Assembly: GCA_029776205.1 (NCBI GenBank)
Contig: JAKOTQ010000023.1
Span: 31,974 to 95,973 of the forward strand
Length of the DNA stretch: 64,000 nt
Direction: 5' to 3'
Origin: Bacillota bacterium
Lineage (GTDB): Bacteria > Bacillota > UBA4882 > UBA8346
The position numbers and the translations under genes were made by a program. The notes beneath the pieces were generated by a model, which worked only from the letters and a program-made list of their open reading frames with translations, searched no databases and had not been told where the DNA came from. Shown piece by piece: positions 50,570-58,205 of the stretch (the stretch's first letter is position 1; the number at the start of each line of letters is the position of its first letter).

Positions 50570-52399
50570 GTGTTATCACGTAAACTGAAAGTGTTTACAT
50601 ATGGATGTTGCATTTTATTTTGTTTGAATTGGGTTACCGGCTTTGCTGCCGAATCCGAAATATATCAGGAAGAAGAAATGGTGGTAACGGCCACTCGAAC
50701 CCGTCAGTCAACTCAGGAAAGCCCGGGAATGACCGAAGTGATTACCAAAGAGGAGATCGAGTCTTCGGGGAGTACCGATACAGGGGAAATATTGGCGAAA
50801 AAAGGTTTTGTTGTGTCGACCTATGGCGGCAAATCCGAAGTGGCCAGCATCCAACTGGATGGTTTTTCTGCCGGCCAGACCCTGGTTTTGATCAATGGGA
50901 TTCCGGCAAACACCGGCAATTCCGGAATGGTGGATCTAACCTATATTCCAACGGCGGGTATTCAGAAAATTGAAGTAGTGCATGGGCCCTTGTCTGCACT
51001 TTACGGTTCCAATGCTTTGGGTGGAGTAGTCAATATTATTACGGATTTGACGGGAGAGCCCCAGAGAGAGTTGCTGCTTTCAGCGGGGAATCATAGCACC
51101 CGTCAGTTGCAATTGGCGATTCGCCAACCTCACTTTGGCATAGCAGCCGGCGGTTTTGTGACCGACGGGCATCGGAAACGTTCCGAAGCCGAGACCCGTC
51201 ACCTATTGGCCCAATATGATTTGTATGAAAATGAGAATGGCTATGCCATCGTTAGTTTAGCCCATCTGGTGAAAGACGCTCAAGTGCCTGGTTCGCTTAT
51301 GTTCCCCCAGATCGCTGATGCGGATACCGAAAGCAATGAGTTGAACCTGCGCGGACAAGTTCAATCCAACGGATGGCTCATTGATTATAAAGTTTTTGGA
51401 CAATCTCTGGATTACCGTTATATTTCAGGGGGAGTACCGGCTACTTACGAGACCCGGACGTTAGGTTTGGATGTGGCAGGACAATATACTTGGGGTGTTC
51501 ATCAGTTTTTAACTGGCGTTACATTACGACAGGATGACTTTGAAAGCAATATTACGGGTGATCATCTGCTCGATAATGGCGGCTTCTTTATGCAAGATAC
51601 GTGGAAACTCAACGGCCAATGGCAGCTGGTTTCCGGATTGCGTTGGGATACAGGGTCAGCTTTTTCATCGCCCGTTACACCACGTATCAGTGTGATACAT
51701 CAGGTGTCGGAAGGCTTAACCTTAAAGCTGGGTTACGGTAAGGCATTTCGGGCGCCGACTGTGAGCGACCTGTATTATCCGGATGACGGATATTCGGCTG
51801 GGAATCCCAATTTAAAACCGGAAATAAGTGAACGCTATGAAGTATCAGGCGAATGGAAATACGGTTCCCAATCATGGCGTGCTCATCTTTTCAAAGCCAA
51901 TATGAAAGATGGCATCAGCTGGCAGCCGGAAGGGTTCATGTATAAACCGAAAAATATCGATAAGATGAAAGTGGATGGCGTTATCCTCTCGTGGAATAAT
52001 CAGTTCAACTCCCTGTTCTCAGCCGGGATTCGCTACAGCTGGATCGATAAGACGGGATGGAACCCGGCCACGGCTTCATACAGTGATAACTTAAACTACT
52101 TCGGCAGCGGGCGTTGGACATTCAATACCGGCTTCCATTATGAGAAATGGTCCGGAGGGTTAGATTGGCACTGGATTTCCAACCGGTGCTCCCAGCAAAC
52201 CTATGATGCCAACTTTAAACCGATTGATGTTAAAATGCCGGATTATCACTTGGTCAATCTGAACGTCGCGTATCAGATGAAGCCCAGTGTCAGCCTGCGT
52301 TTGGCGGTTAGCAATCTTTTGGATAAATCCTATCAGATCCACTACGGGTACCCTATGCCCGGCCGGGAGATTATGCTTTCAATGAATACTACGTTTTAA
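50570..52399 (+). CDS. btuB: TonB-dependent outer membrane receptor, BtuB-like
   Basis: 609 aa. Signal peptide (FTYGCCILFCLNWVTGFA), TonB box-like EEMVVTATR, plug domain (PGMTEVITKEEIES, GFSAGQTLVLINGIP, VEVVHGP-like KIEVVHGPLSALYGSNALGGVVNII) and a 22-strand barrel ending LSMNTTF, with the C-terminal Phe recognised by the BAM machinery. Under a cobalamin riboswitch and followed by btuFCD, so vitamin B12 uptake across an outer membrane. I prefer GTG 50570 (GGAGG at 7 bases); ATG 50564 is alternative. Direct evidence of a two-membrane envelope. Confidence 0.93.
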   Translation: MLSRKLKVFTYGCCILFCLNWVTGFAAESEIYQEEEMVVTATRTRQSTQESPGMTEVITKEEIESSGSTDTGEILAKKGFVVSTYGGKSEVASIQLDGFSAGQTLVLINGIPANTGNSGMVDLTYIPTAGIQKIEVVHGPLSALYGSNALGGVVNIITDLTGEPQRELLLSAGNHSTRQLQLAIRQPHFGIAAGGFVTDGHRKRSEAETRHLLAQYDLYENENGYAIVSLAHLVKDAQVPGSLMFPQIADADTESNELNLRGQVQSNGWLIDYKVFGQSLDYRYISGGVPATYETRTLGLDVAGQYTWGVHQFLTGVTLRQDDFESNITGDHLLDNGGFFMQDTWKLNGQWQLVSGLRWDTGSAFSSPVTPRISVIHQVSEGLTLKLGYGKAFRAPTVSDLYYPDDGYSAGNPNLKPEISERYEVSGEWKYGSQSWRAHLFKANMKDGISWQPEGFMYKPKNIDKMKVDGVILSWNNQFNSLFSAGIRYSWIDKTGWNPATASYSDNLNYFGSGRWTFNTGFHYEKWSGGLDWHWISNRCSQQTYDANFKPIDVKMPDYHLVNLNVAYQMKPSVSLRLAVSNLLDKSYQIHYGYPMPGREIMLSMNTTF

Positions 52400-52415
52400 G
52401 GGCAGGGTGTGAACT

Positions 52416-53204
52416 GTGTTACGAAAATGCCTGATTGGTTCGGTTTTGCTACATATTCTAATGATCGGGATGTTCAACACCATCCGTCCGTCGCCGGACA
52501 TTCCGGAATCCGGGAAGATCTTTGAGATAGTGCGGGGAGACGGATATGTTGCAACGGCATCGAAAGATCCGGTACCGGCGGTTCCGGTACAGACTAGGGG
52601 AGTATTGAAACAGCAAAAAATCTCCCATGCAGTTCCTCAACAGCAGTCTTTGCCGGTGCCGGAACGAGAGCCTCTTTCGACATCTGGTGCGGATGGAATT
52701 TCGCCGGAAAGCGAAAGCCAGGCTTCTGATACACTGCCGGAACACCCGGAGACTGAAGAGGTACTTTCCGTTGTTCCTTTGATGGCTTTGGAAACGCCTG
52801 ATGCGGCTCCGGAGCAACCGATGGATGGGCCTTCCGGGAATGGAATTCCCGGGGGAGCCGATCATAGTGTCAAACCTGGAGGCAATACGGTTTCAACGGG
52901 GCCTCCGGAGCGTTTGATGCCGGACCCTGATGTACCGCCGGTAAAAATTTTCAGCCCGGCGCCGAAGTACCCATGGAAAGCGAAAGCCAACAACCTGGAA
53001 GGGTTGGTGGTGCTGAAAGTGGAAGTATTGGCCAATGGCAAGGTCGGTGCCATCGATGTTGAAACGTCTTCCGGTCATACTGTATTGGATAAAGCTGCGA
53101 AGCGGACGGTGAAAACCTGGCGGTATCAACCGGCCTTAAAAAACGGAGTGCCTGTCATTTGTTATATTCGAGTACCAATTCGATTTCAGCTGGAGGGTTC
53201 ATGA
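52416..53204 (+). CDS. tonB: TonB energy-transducing protein
   Basis: 262 aa. One N-terminal helix (CLIGSVLLHILMIGMF), a long Pro/Glu-rich linker crossing the periplasm (about 60-180), and a C-terminal TonB domain (KYPWKAKANNLEGLVVLKVEV, WRYQPALKNGVPV). The GTG start at 52416 is 17 bases after btuB. The tonB, exbB and exbD genes are embedded in the B12 operon, so this system is likely dedicated to BtuB. Confidence 0.9.
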   Translation: MLRKCLIGSVLLHILMIGMFNTIRPSPDIPESGKIFEIVRGDGYVATASKDPVPAVPVQTRGVLKQQKISHAVPQQQSLPVPEREPLSTSGADGISPESESQASDTLPEHPETEEVLSVVPLMALETPDAAPEQPMDGPSGNGIPGGADHSVKPGGNTVSTGPPERLMPDPDVPPVKIFSPAPKYPWKAKANNLEGLVVLKVEVLANGKVGAIDVETSSGHTVLDKAAKRTVKTWRYQPALKNGVPVICYIRVPIRFQLEGS

Positions 53205-53647
53205 TGCGACTGATTAAAGAAGGCGGTTTTTTTATCTTTCCTTTGTTACTCTGCTCCGTTGTAGGTTTTGCAATTATCATTGAGCGGCTCATTGTTTATC
53301 GGAAAATCATGAAACAGCCGCTGATCCTCTGGGACCGGCCGGATGATATCGTCGCCCGGCTACGCCGTCACCTGGTGACGTTACATACGATTATTACCAT
53401 TTCGCCCATGCTCGGGCTTTTGGGAACAGTTACCGGGTTGATGAAATCTTTCTATCTTTTGGGGATTAAAACGGTATCGTATAATCCACAGGAAATCAGT
53501 TTGGGGATCAGTGAAGCGTTGATTACGACGGCGGTCGGATTGGTCATCGCCGTCGTAGCTACGGTTTTTTATAATTATTTCAATGCCGTCCTGGAATCCT
53601 ATGTGGATGCCTATAATGCGGCCATTACGGCTCTCGAGGATGAATGA
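53204..53647 (+). CDS. exbB: ExbB-like proton channel subunit, short form
   Basis: 147 aa MotA/TolQ/ExbB protein. Helix 1 is near residues 8-28 (FFIFPLLLCSVVGFAIIIER); the conserved ISPMLGLLGTVTGLMKSF and ISEALITTAVGLVIAVVATVFYNYF follow. The cytoplasmic loop between helix 1 and helix 2 is only about 45 residues, much shorter than in classical ExbB (over 200 aa total). GGAGG precedes ATGs at 53201 and 53204; the latter overlaps the tonB stop. Confidence 0.88.
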   Translation: MRLIKEGGFFIFPLLLCSVVGFAIIIERLIVYRKIMKQPLILWDRPDDIVARLRRHLVTLHTIITISPMLGLLGTVTGLMKSFYLLGIKTVSYNPQEISLGISEALITTAVGLVIAVVATVFYNYFNAVLESYVDAYNAAITALEDE

Positions 53648-54072
53648 TGGAAAATATGAAGATGCAACGCAAACGTATTCAACTCAAAATAATGCCTGGG
53701 GCAAAAGTGGAGATCATTAACCTTATCGATGTGTTGATCACGCTCATTGCTTTTTTCATGCTGACGACGGTCTTTGCCAATCAGCAAAGCCGTTTGAGCG
53801 TCGAACTTCCCCAGGCGAAACAGGCCAAGGACCAAGCGGTTCACTCCAAGCTGATATTGGAGATTGATCAGGATGAAAACGTCTGGTATCATGGGTCCCG
53901 TTTGGAACTGGATCAGCTCCGGGCAGTGCTTCAACAAGCCACCGCTGATACTGTTGTGGTGATCCGGGGCGATCGGGCTGTGACGTATCAAAAAATGATT
54001 CATCTCATGGATTTGCTTGAGGAATATCATTTGTCCAAGATCAGTTTTGAGGTAAAGAAAGTTGAAGGTTGA
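53647..54072 (+). CDS. exbD: ExbD/TolR-like protein
   Basis: 141 aa. Single N-terminal helix carrying the essential aspartate (INLIDVLITLIAFFML), then the periplasmic domain (VELPQAKQ, VVIRGDRAVTYQKMIHLMDLL). Partner of ExbB in harvesting the proton gradient for TonB. ATG overlaps the exbB stop; the gene overlaps btuF by 11 bases. Confidence 0.92.
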   Translation: MENMKMQRKRIQLKIMPGAKVEIINLIDVLITLIAFFMLTTVFANQQSRLSVELPQAKQAKDQAVHSKLILEIDQDENVWYHGSRLELDQLRAVLQQATADTVVVIRGDRAVTYQKMIHLMDLLEEYHLSKISFEVKKVEG

Positions 54073-55183
54073 GTATCAAAGGGTCATATTCGGATGTATC
54101 CTGATTGCTTTCATGGTATTTGGCGCATTCGATCACAAGGTTTGTGCTGCGAATATCGTTGAAACCATCAAGCCCAAGTATACCCAGGGCTTTCTGATCG
54201 AGCGTTACCCGGATGGTATCAAGCGAATCCGGGACAACGATGGACGGCTCTTTTGGCTGGTGCCAGAGGGGAAAAAAGCTCCGGGCGGCATTGACTCCGG
54301 CCGGATCATTCCGGTTCCGCTGCGCCGAGGATTGTTTGCTTCCGTCAGCCAGGTATGTCTGCTGCGTCCCTTTGCGGATCCGTCCGTTTGGGAAAGCGTG
54401 ACGGGCGTAGCTGCGCCAGCGGAAGAATGGTATATTCCTCAGATTCGTTCCGGTTTGCAATCGGGACGGATCGTTTATATCGGGGATGCTTACAGCCCGG
54501 ATTATGAACGGGTGCAGCAGCTACGGCCCGATGTCGTTTTTATTTATACCGGGCCTTCCGGCTTAACGGCCTTGGCGCGGAAGTTAGACACCTTGGGTTT
54601 AACCTATATTGCGGAAAACAGTTATCTGGAAACAGACCCGTTAGGACGACTGGAGTGGGTGAAATTTTTTGCTGCATTTTATAACCGGGAAAAGGAGGCC
54701 ATTCGTTACTTTGACGAAGCGGTCCAGCGAGTTAACAAGCTGAAAGCCCAAATACCATCCGGCCATCGCGTCAAAGTGGCCTGGGGAGTTATCTATCATG
54801 GTAAAGCTTATGTTCCCGGCAGGGATTCCTTTGTCACCCGGATGATTGAAATGGCAGGGGGCGAGAATGTTTTTAGCCGGATCACTCCGGGCAAGGGAAG
54901 CGTGGCAGTGACGATGGAGCACTTTTTGGCCTATGGCAAAAAGGCGGATGTGATGGTTTACGCCAGTTTCCCCCAGTTTGCCCCTTCCATTAAAGAATTG
55001 ATTCGAAGTACGCCGTTATTGGCGGAGTTTGAACCTGTCCGGAGAGGCAATGTCTGGGTGCTTCAACCCTGGTATAATCAACAGCAGGACCGAACGGATG
55101 CCATCATCAGCGATTTGGCTGCCATCTTTTATCCGGGGAAGTTTGGCGGAAGGGCGGCAGCTAATTTTTTGAAATTAAAATAG
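54062..55183 (+). CDS. btuF: Periplasmic vitamin B12-binding protein BtuF
   Basis: 373 aa with signal peptide (IFGCILIAFMVFGAF...VCA) and a helical-backbone type solute-binding fold (TroA/FecB): IVYIGDAYSPDYERVQQLRPDVVFIYTG, TYIAENSYLETDPLGRLEWVKFFAAFY, GGENVFSRI. TTG 54062 follows GAGG by 9 bases. The N-terminal 90 residues before the binding fold (LIERYPDGIKRIRDNDGRLFWL) are longer than in E. coli BtuF. Confidence 0.88.
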   Translation: MKVEYQRVIFGCILIAFMVFGAFDHKVCAANIVETIKPKYTQGFLIERYPDGIKRIRDNDGRLFWLVPEGKKAPGGIDSGRIIPVPLRRGLFASVSQVCLLRPFADPSVWESVTGVAAPAEEWYIPQIRSGLQSGRIVYIGDAYSPDYERVQQLRPDVVFIYTGPSGLTALARKLDTLGLTYIAENSYLETDPLGRLEWVKFFAAFYNREKEAIRYFDEAVQRVNKLKAQIPSGHRVKVAWGVIYHGKAYVPGRDSFVTRMIEMAGGENVFSRITPGKGSVAVTMEHFLAYGKKADVMVYASFPQFAPSIKELIRSTPLLAEFEPVRRGNVWVLQPWYNQQQDRTDAIISDLAAIFYPGKFGGRAAANFLKLK

Positions 55184-55193
55184 GGATGGTTAG

Positions 55194-56204
55194 ATGAACG
55201 TTTTGCAAATTAAGTATCAGCGATACTTATTTTTATTGCTTTTTATAGGAGTCATCCTGGTTTTTGCCGCCAATCTGGCCTGGGGTTCCGTACCGCTGCA
55301 GTTAGAGCAATTATGGAATGGGCTTACAGGAGCTGAAAGCGATCCGGTGACCCGTACCATCCTGTTGCAAATCCGAATGCCCCGGACGCTGGCTGCTATG
55401 ATCGGCGGCGCAGCTTTGGCTGCCGCTGGATTGGTGTTACAAGTTTTTTTTCGCAATCCGGTAGTGGATGCCTTTGTGCTTGGGATATCTTCCGGTTCCG
55501 GGTTAATGGTGGGATTGGTGATGTTGGCCGGGGTTACCTTCGGTTTTCATGGGAATTTACCGATGGTCACCTTTTTGGCGGCATTTACCGGGGCTTTGTT
55601 GGTGATGGTTTTTGTTTTATTTTTCTCCTGCCGAGTGCAGAATGTGGTGACATTATTGGTGGCAGGACTGGTTTTTGGCTATTTGTGCAACGCTATTAAC
55701 AGTTTACTGATTGCCTTTGCCCAAAAAGAACAGTTGCAAAATTATATTCATTGGAGTTTAGGGAGTTTCGCAGGAGTGACTTGGCCTCAGGTGTTGGTGC
55801 TGGCTGTTGTGGGGGTACCGGCACTGATGGGTACCTTTATTTTGGGAAAATCCTTGAATGCATTGCATTTAGGAGAAGATTATGCCAGGAGCATGGGCGT
55901 AGAGATCGTCCGGCTTCGACAGTTGATTATTATCATGACCAGTTGCTTAACGGCCGCTGTAACCGCTTTTGCCGGCCCGGTTGCTTTTGTTGGTTTGGCA
56001 GTACCTCATTTGGGGCGGTTGGTGTTCCGGACCGATGATAACCGGGTGCTGATTCCGGCCGTGATATTGATGGGAGCTATCGTAACGGCCGGTTGTGATC
56101 TGGCGGCCCGCTCGGTTATGGCTCCGGTGGAACTGCCACTGACTGCATTAACGTCGGTCATTGGGGCCCCGGTTGTGATCTATTTGGTATTAAAGGGGAA
56201 ATAG
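55194..56204 (+). CDS. btuC: FecCD-family ABC permease BtuC
   Basis: 336 aa with about ten helices. RMPRTLAAMIGGAALAAAGLVLQ, FRNPVVDAFVLGISSGSG and the coupling-helix area PVAFVGLAVPHLGRLVFRTDDNRVLIP are standard for BtuC/FhuB/FecD. The cargo (B12) is inferred from the riboswitch and BtuB. Starts 10 bases after btuF. Confidence 0.9.
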   Translation: MNVLQIKYQRYLFLLLFIGVILVFAANLAWGSVPLQLEQLWNGLTGAESDPVTRTILLQIRMPRTLAAMIGGAALAAAGLVLQVFFRNPVVDAFVLGISSGSGLMVGLVMLAGVTFGFHGNLPMVTFLAAFTGALLVMVFVLFFSCRVQNVVTLLVAGLVFGYLCNAINSLLIAFAQKEQLQNYIHWSLGSFAGVTWPQVLVLAVVGVPALMGTFILGKSLNALHLGEDYARSMGVEIVRLRQLIIIMTSCLTAAVTAFAGPVAFVGLAVPHLGRLVFRTDDNRVLIPAVILMGAIVTAGCDLAARSVMAPVELPLTALTSVIGAPVVIYLVLKGK

Positions 56205-56208
56205 TGGC

Positions 56209-57393
56209 ATGGAACTGCGAACATCCGAACTGTCTGTCGGATATGGAAAGAAAACGGTAATATCCGGAGTAAATATTCAAGCCTTACGCGGTCAGATCAT
56301 CGGCATTTTGGGCCCTAACGGATCCGGGAAGACCACGTTGTTGCGAACCCTTGCAGGCTTATTGGCCCCTCTTTCCGGGACTGTTTATCTTAATCAAGAG
56401 AACTTATCTGCCATGTCACTGCAGAAACTGGCCACCCGACTGGCTGTCGTTCTGACGGGAAAACAGCCTATTCCCCGTTATCTGACTGTAATGGAACTGG
56501 TGGCTGCCGGCCGTTATCCATACACTGATTTTCGGGGTAAAATAGGGGGAAGGGACCTGGAAAAAATCTATGAAGCATTGCGGTGGGTTCAGGTTGAGCA
56601 TTTGGCCGACCGGTATGTTGCCGAGCTGAGCGATGGTGAGCAGCAAAAGGTGATGTTGGCCCGGGCCTTGGCCCAGGATACCGAATTAATCATTTTGGAT
56701 GAGCCTTCCAGTTTTTTGGATCTGAAGAACAGGACGGAATTTCTGAGGACCCTGATGGAACTCAGTCGTAAACGGGGGATGACGGTCATTTGGTCCCTCC
56801 ATGAAGTGGATGTTGCCCTTAAATGTTGTGAAACAGTGATCTTGGTTAAAGATGGCGCGATTCAGGCAGCCGGACCTCCCGAAGGGATCTTAAATGAAGA
56901 GGCTGTCTGCCAATTGTATGGCGGGGAACGGTTGAAAATGAACATGGCTATCGGCAATACGGAGCTGGATAATCCCAATGCTGCCGTCATCTGGGTGGTT
57001 GGCGGCGGGGGAACCGGGACTCCGGTATACCGGTTGTTAACCAAGCACGGTTATGGTTTTGCCACCGGAATTCTCCATCAAAACGACGTGGATTATCATG
57101 TGGCTTCGACGATGGGTGTAAAGGTCACAGCTGTTCCGCCCTTTTCGCAAATTGACGGGCAGGCTGTTGCAGCAGCCAAAAACAGTCTGGCGGAAGCCAA
57201 AATAATTATAGATAGCGGTTTTCCTTTGGGAGTTATCAATCGGGCCAATCTGGAGTTGATCACTGAAGGGGTGCGGCTGGGAAAACCATTGATTTCCCTG
57301 AGGGAAGCGGCGAACTTGGCGTGTCCGGTTCATCCGGAAGAGCGTTGTTCCGTTTCGGACCTGATCCTTAGGGTTCGAAAATATATTTGTTAA
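56209..57393 (+). CDS. btuD: BtuD ABC ATPase fused to a C-terminal Rossmann-like domain
   Basis: 394 aa. Residues 1-240 are a full iron/B12-type ATPase: GPNGSGKTT Walker A, LSDGEQQKV signature, LIILDEPSSFLD Walker B, SLHEVD. Residues 245-394 add a separate domain (AVIWVVGGGGTGTPVYRLL, GILHQNDVDYHVASTMG, IIIDSGFPLGVINRANLELI, AANLACPVHPEE) of unknown role, with a glycine-rich nucleotide-like loop. The same extension occurs in other Firmicute B12/siderophore ATPases as I recall it. Last gene of the operon. Confidence 0.85.
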   Translation: MELRTSELSVGYGKKTVISGVNIQALRGQIIGILGPNGSGKTTLLRTLAGLLAPLSGTVYLNQENLSAMSLQKLATRLAVVLTGKQPIPRYLTVMELVAAGRYPYTDFRGKIGGRDLEKIYEALRWVQVEHLADRYVAELSDGEQQKVMLARALAQDTELIILDEPSSFLDLKNRTEFLRTLMELSRKRGMTVIWSLHEVDVALKCCETVILVKDGAIQAAGPPEGILNEEAVCQLYGGERLKMNMAIGNTELDNPNAAVIWVVGGGGTGTPVYRLLTKHGYGFATGILHQNDVDYHVASTMGVKVTAVPPFSQIDGQAVAAAKNSLAEAKIIIDSGFPLGVINRANLELITEGVRLGKPLISLREAANLACPVHPEERCSVSDLILRVRKYIC

Positions 57394-57419
57394 GAGTATG
57401 CTAAGGGAGGCTAATCTCC

Positions 57420-57467
57420 TTGACAACCTTTTGGAGCAGGCATAAAATGGAGTTAGCTTATACTAAC
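57420..57467 (+). promoter_or_regulatory. Promoter and DtxR-type operator of the metalloregulator gene
   Basis: TTGACA (57420-57425), 17-base spacer, TAAAAT (57443-57448). Right after it lies the palindrome GTTAGCTTATACTAAC (57452-57467), matching the TTAG...CTAA style of DtxR/IdeR operators over the start site. Suggests autorepression by the encoded regulator. Confidence 0.75.
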
Positions 57468-57493
57468 ATTCATGTCAATAGCGGAGGGATTTA

Positions 57494-57883
57494 ATGGCGG
57501 ATGATATGGTGATCTCTCCTTCGCTCGAAAATTATTTGGAGGTAATTTTGGAGCTTACCGGGGAAGATGGCAAAGTTCGGGTCACCGATTTGGCTGAAAA
57601 AATGAATGTGGCCAAATCCAGCGTGAATCAAGCGGTTAAGAAGTTGCAGGAGCTTGAGCTGTTGGAGCATGAGCATTATGGCCCGTTAGTTCTGACCCCG
57701 GGAGGACGGGAAAAAGCGCTTCGGATTACCCGGCGTCATAAGGTTTTAACTCATTTTTTCCATGCGGTGCTGGGTGTTGATGCACAAACGGCAGAGGAAG
57801 ATGCCTGCCGGATTGAACATTATCTGAGCCCGACGACGATGGAACGTTTGGTGGATTTTGTGGAAACTAAATTTAAGGAATAA
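57494..57883 (+). CDS. DtxR/MntR-family metal-dependent repressor
   Basis: 129 aa. N-terminal winged helix (SLENYLEVILEL, RVTDLAEKMNVAKSSVNQAVKKLQ) and a metal-binding dimerisation domain (HKVLTHFFHAVLGVD, EEDACRIEHYLSP) with the ligand residues E, H and C/E; no SH3 domain, so MntR/IdeR short type. Cys in EEDACRIEH is the iron-type ligand seen in DtxR relatives. Adjacent feoAB and matching palindromes make it an iron-dependent repressor of ferrous iron uptake. Confidence 0.88.
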   Translation: MADDMVISPSLENYLEVILELTGEDGKVRVTDLAEKMNVAKSSVNQAVKKLQELELLEHEHYGPLVLTPGGREKALRITRRHKVLTHFFHAVLGVDAQTAEEDACRIEHYLSPTTMERLVDFVETKFKE

Positions 57884-57897
57884 TTTTTTAGCATTTA

Positions 57898-57913
57898 GTT
57901 AGTTCGGACTAAC
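57898..57913 (+). promoter_or_regulatory. DtxR-type operator before feoA
   Basis: GTTAGTTCGGACTAAC is a perfect palindrome with the same GTTAG/CTAAC arms as the operator at 57452, placed about 50 bases before feoA. Confidence 0.72.
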
Positions 57914-57965
57914 ATTAATATTCAGTGTTTAAATTCAGTATGCAGGATTAGACGGAGGAATCATC

Positions 57966-58205
57966 ATGACGAAAACGTTATACCAGTTGCGTGCCGGGGA
58001 AAAGGCACGGATTCGGTCCATCGGTACCGATCCGGTCACCAAAGAACGCCTGGAGAGCTTGGGAATGATTGAAGGAGTGGAAGTTGGAATGGTTCGCAGC
58101 ACTCCTTTGGGAAATCCCCGAATCTACCGGGCGTTAAATACGATGATCGCTTTACGGAACGATATCGCCAAATTGGTCGAGGTGGAGGTGGCCGATCATG
58201 AGTAA
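57966..58205 (+). CDS. feoA: Ferrous iron transport protein FeoA
   Basis: 79-residue SH3-like protein. AGEKARIRSIG, RLESLGMIEGVEV and RIYRALNTMIALRNDIAKLVEVE match FeoA. It partners FeoB on the cytoplasmic side. GGAGG lies about 7 bases before the ATG. Overlaps feoB by 8 bases. Confidence 0.93.
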   Translation: MTKTLYQLRAGEKARIRSIGTDPVTKERLESLGMIEGVEVGMVRSTPLGNPRIYRALNTMIALRNDIAKLVEVEVADHE

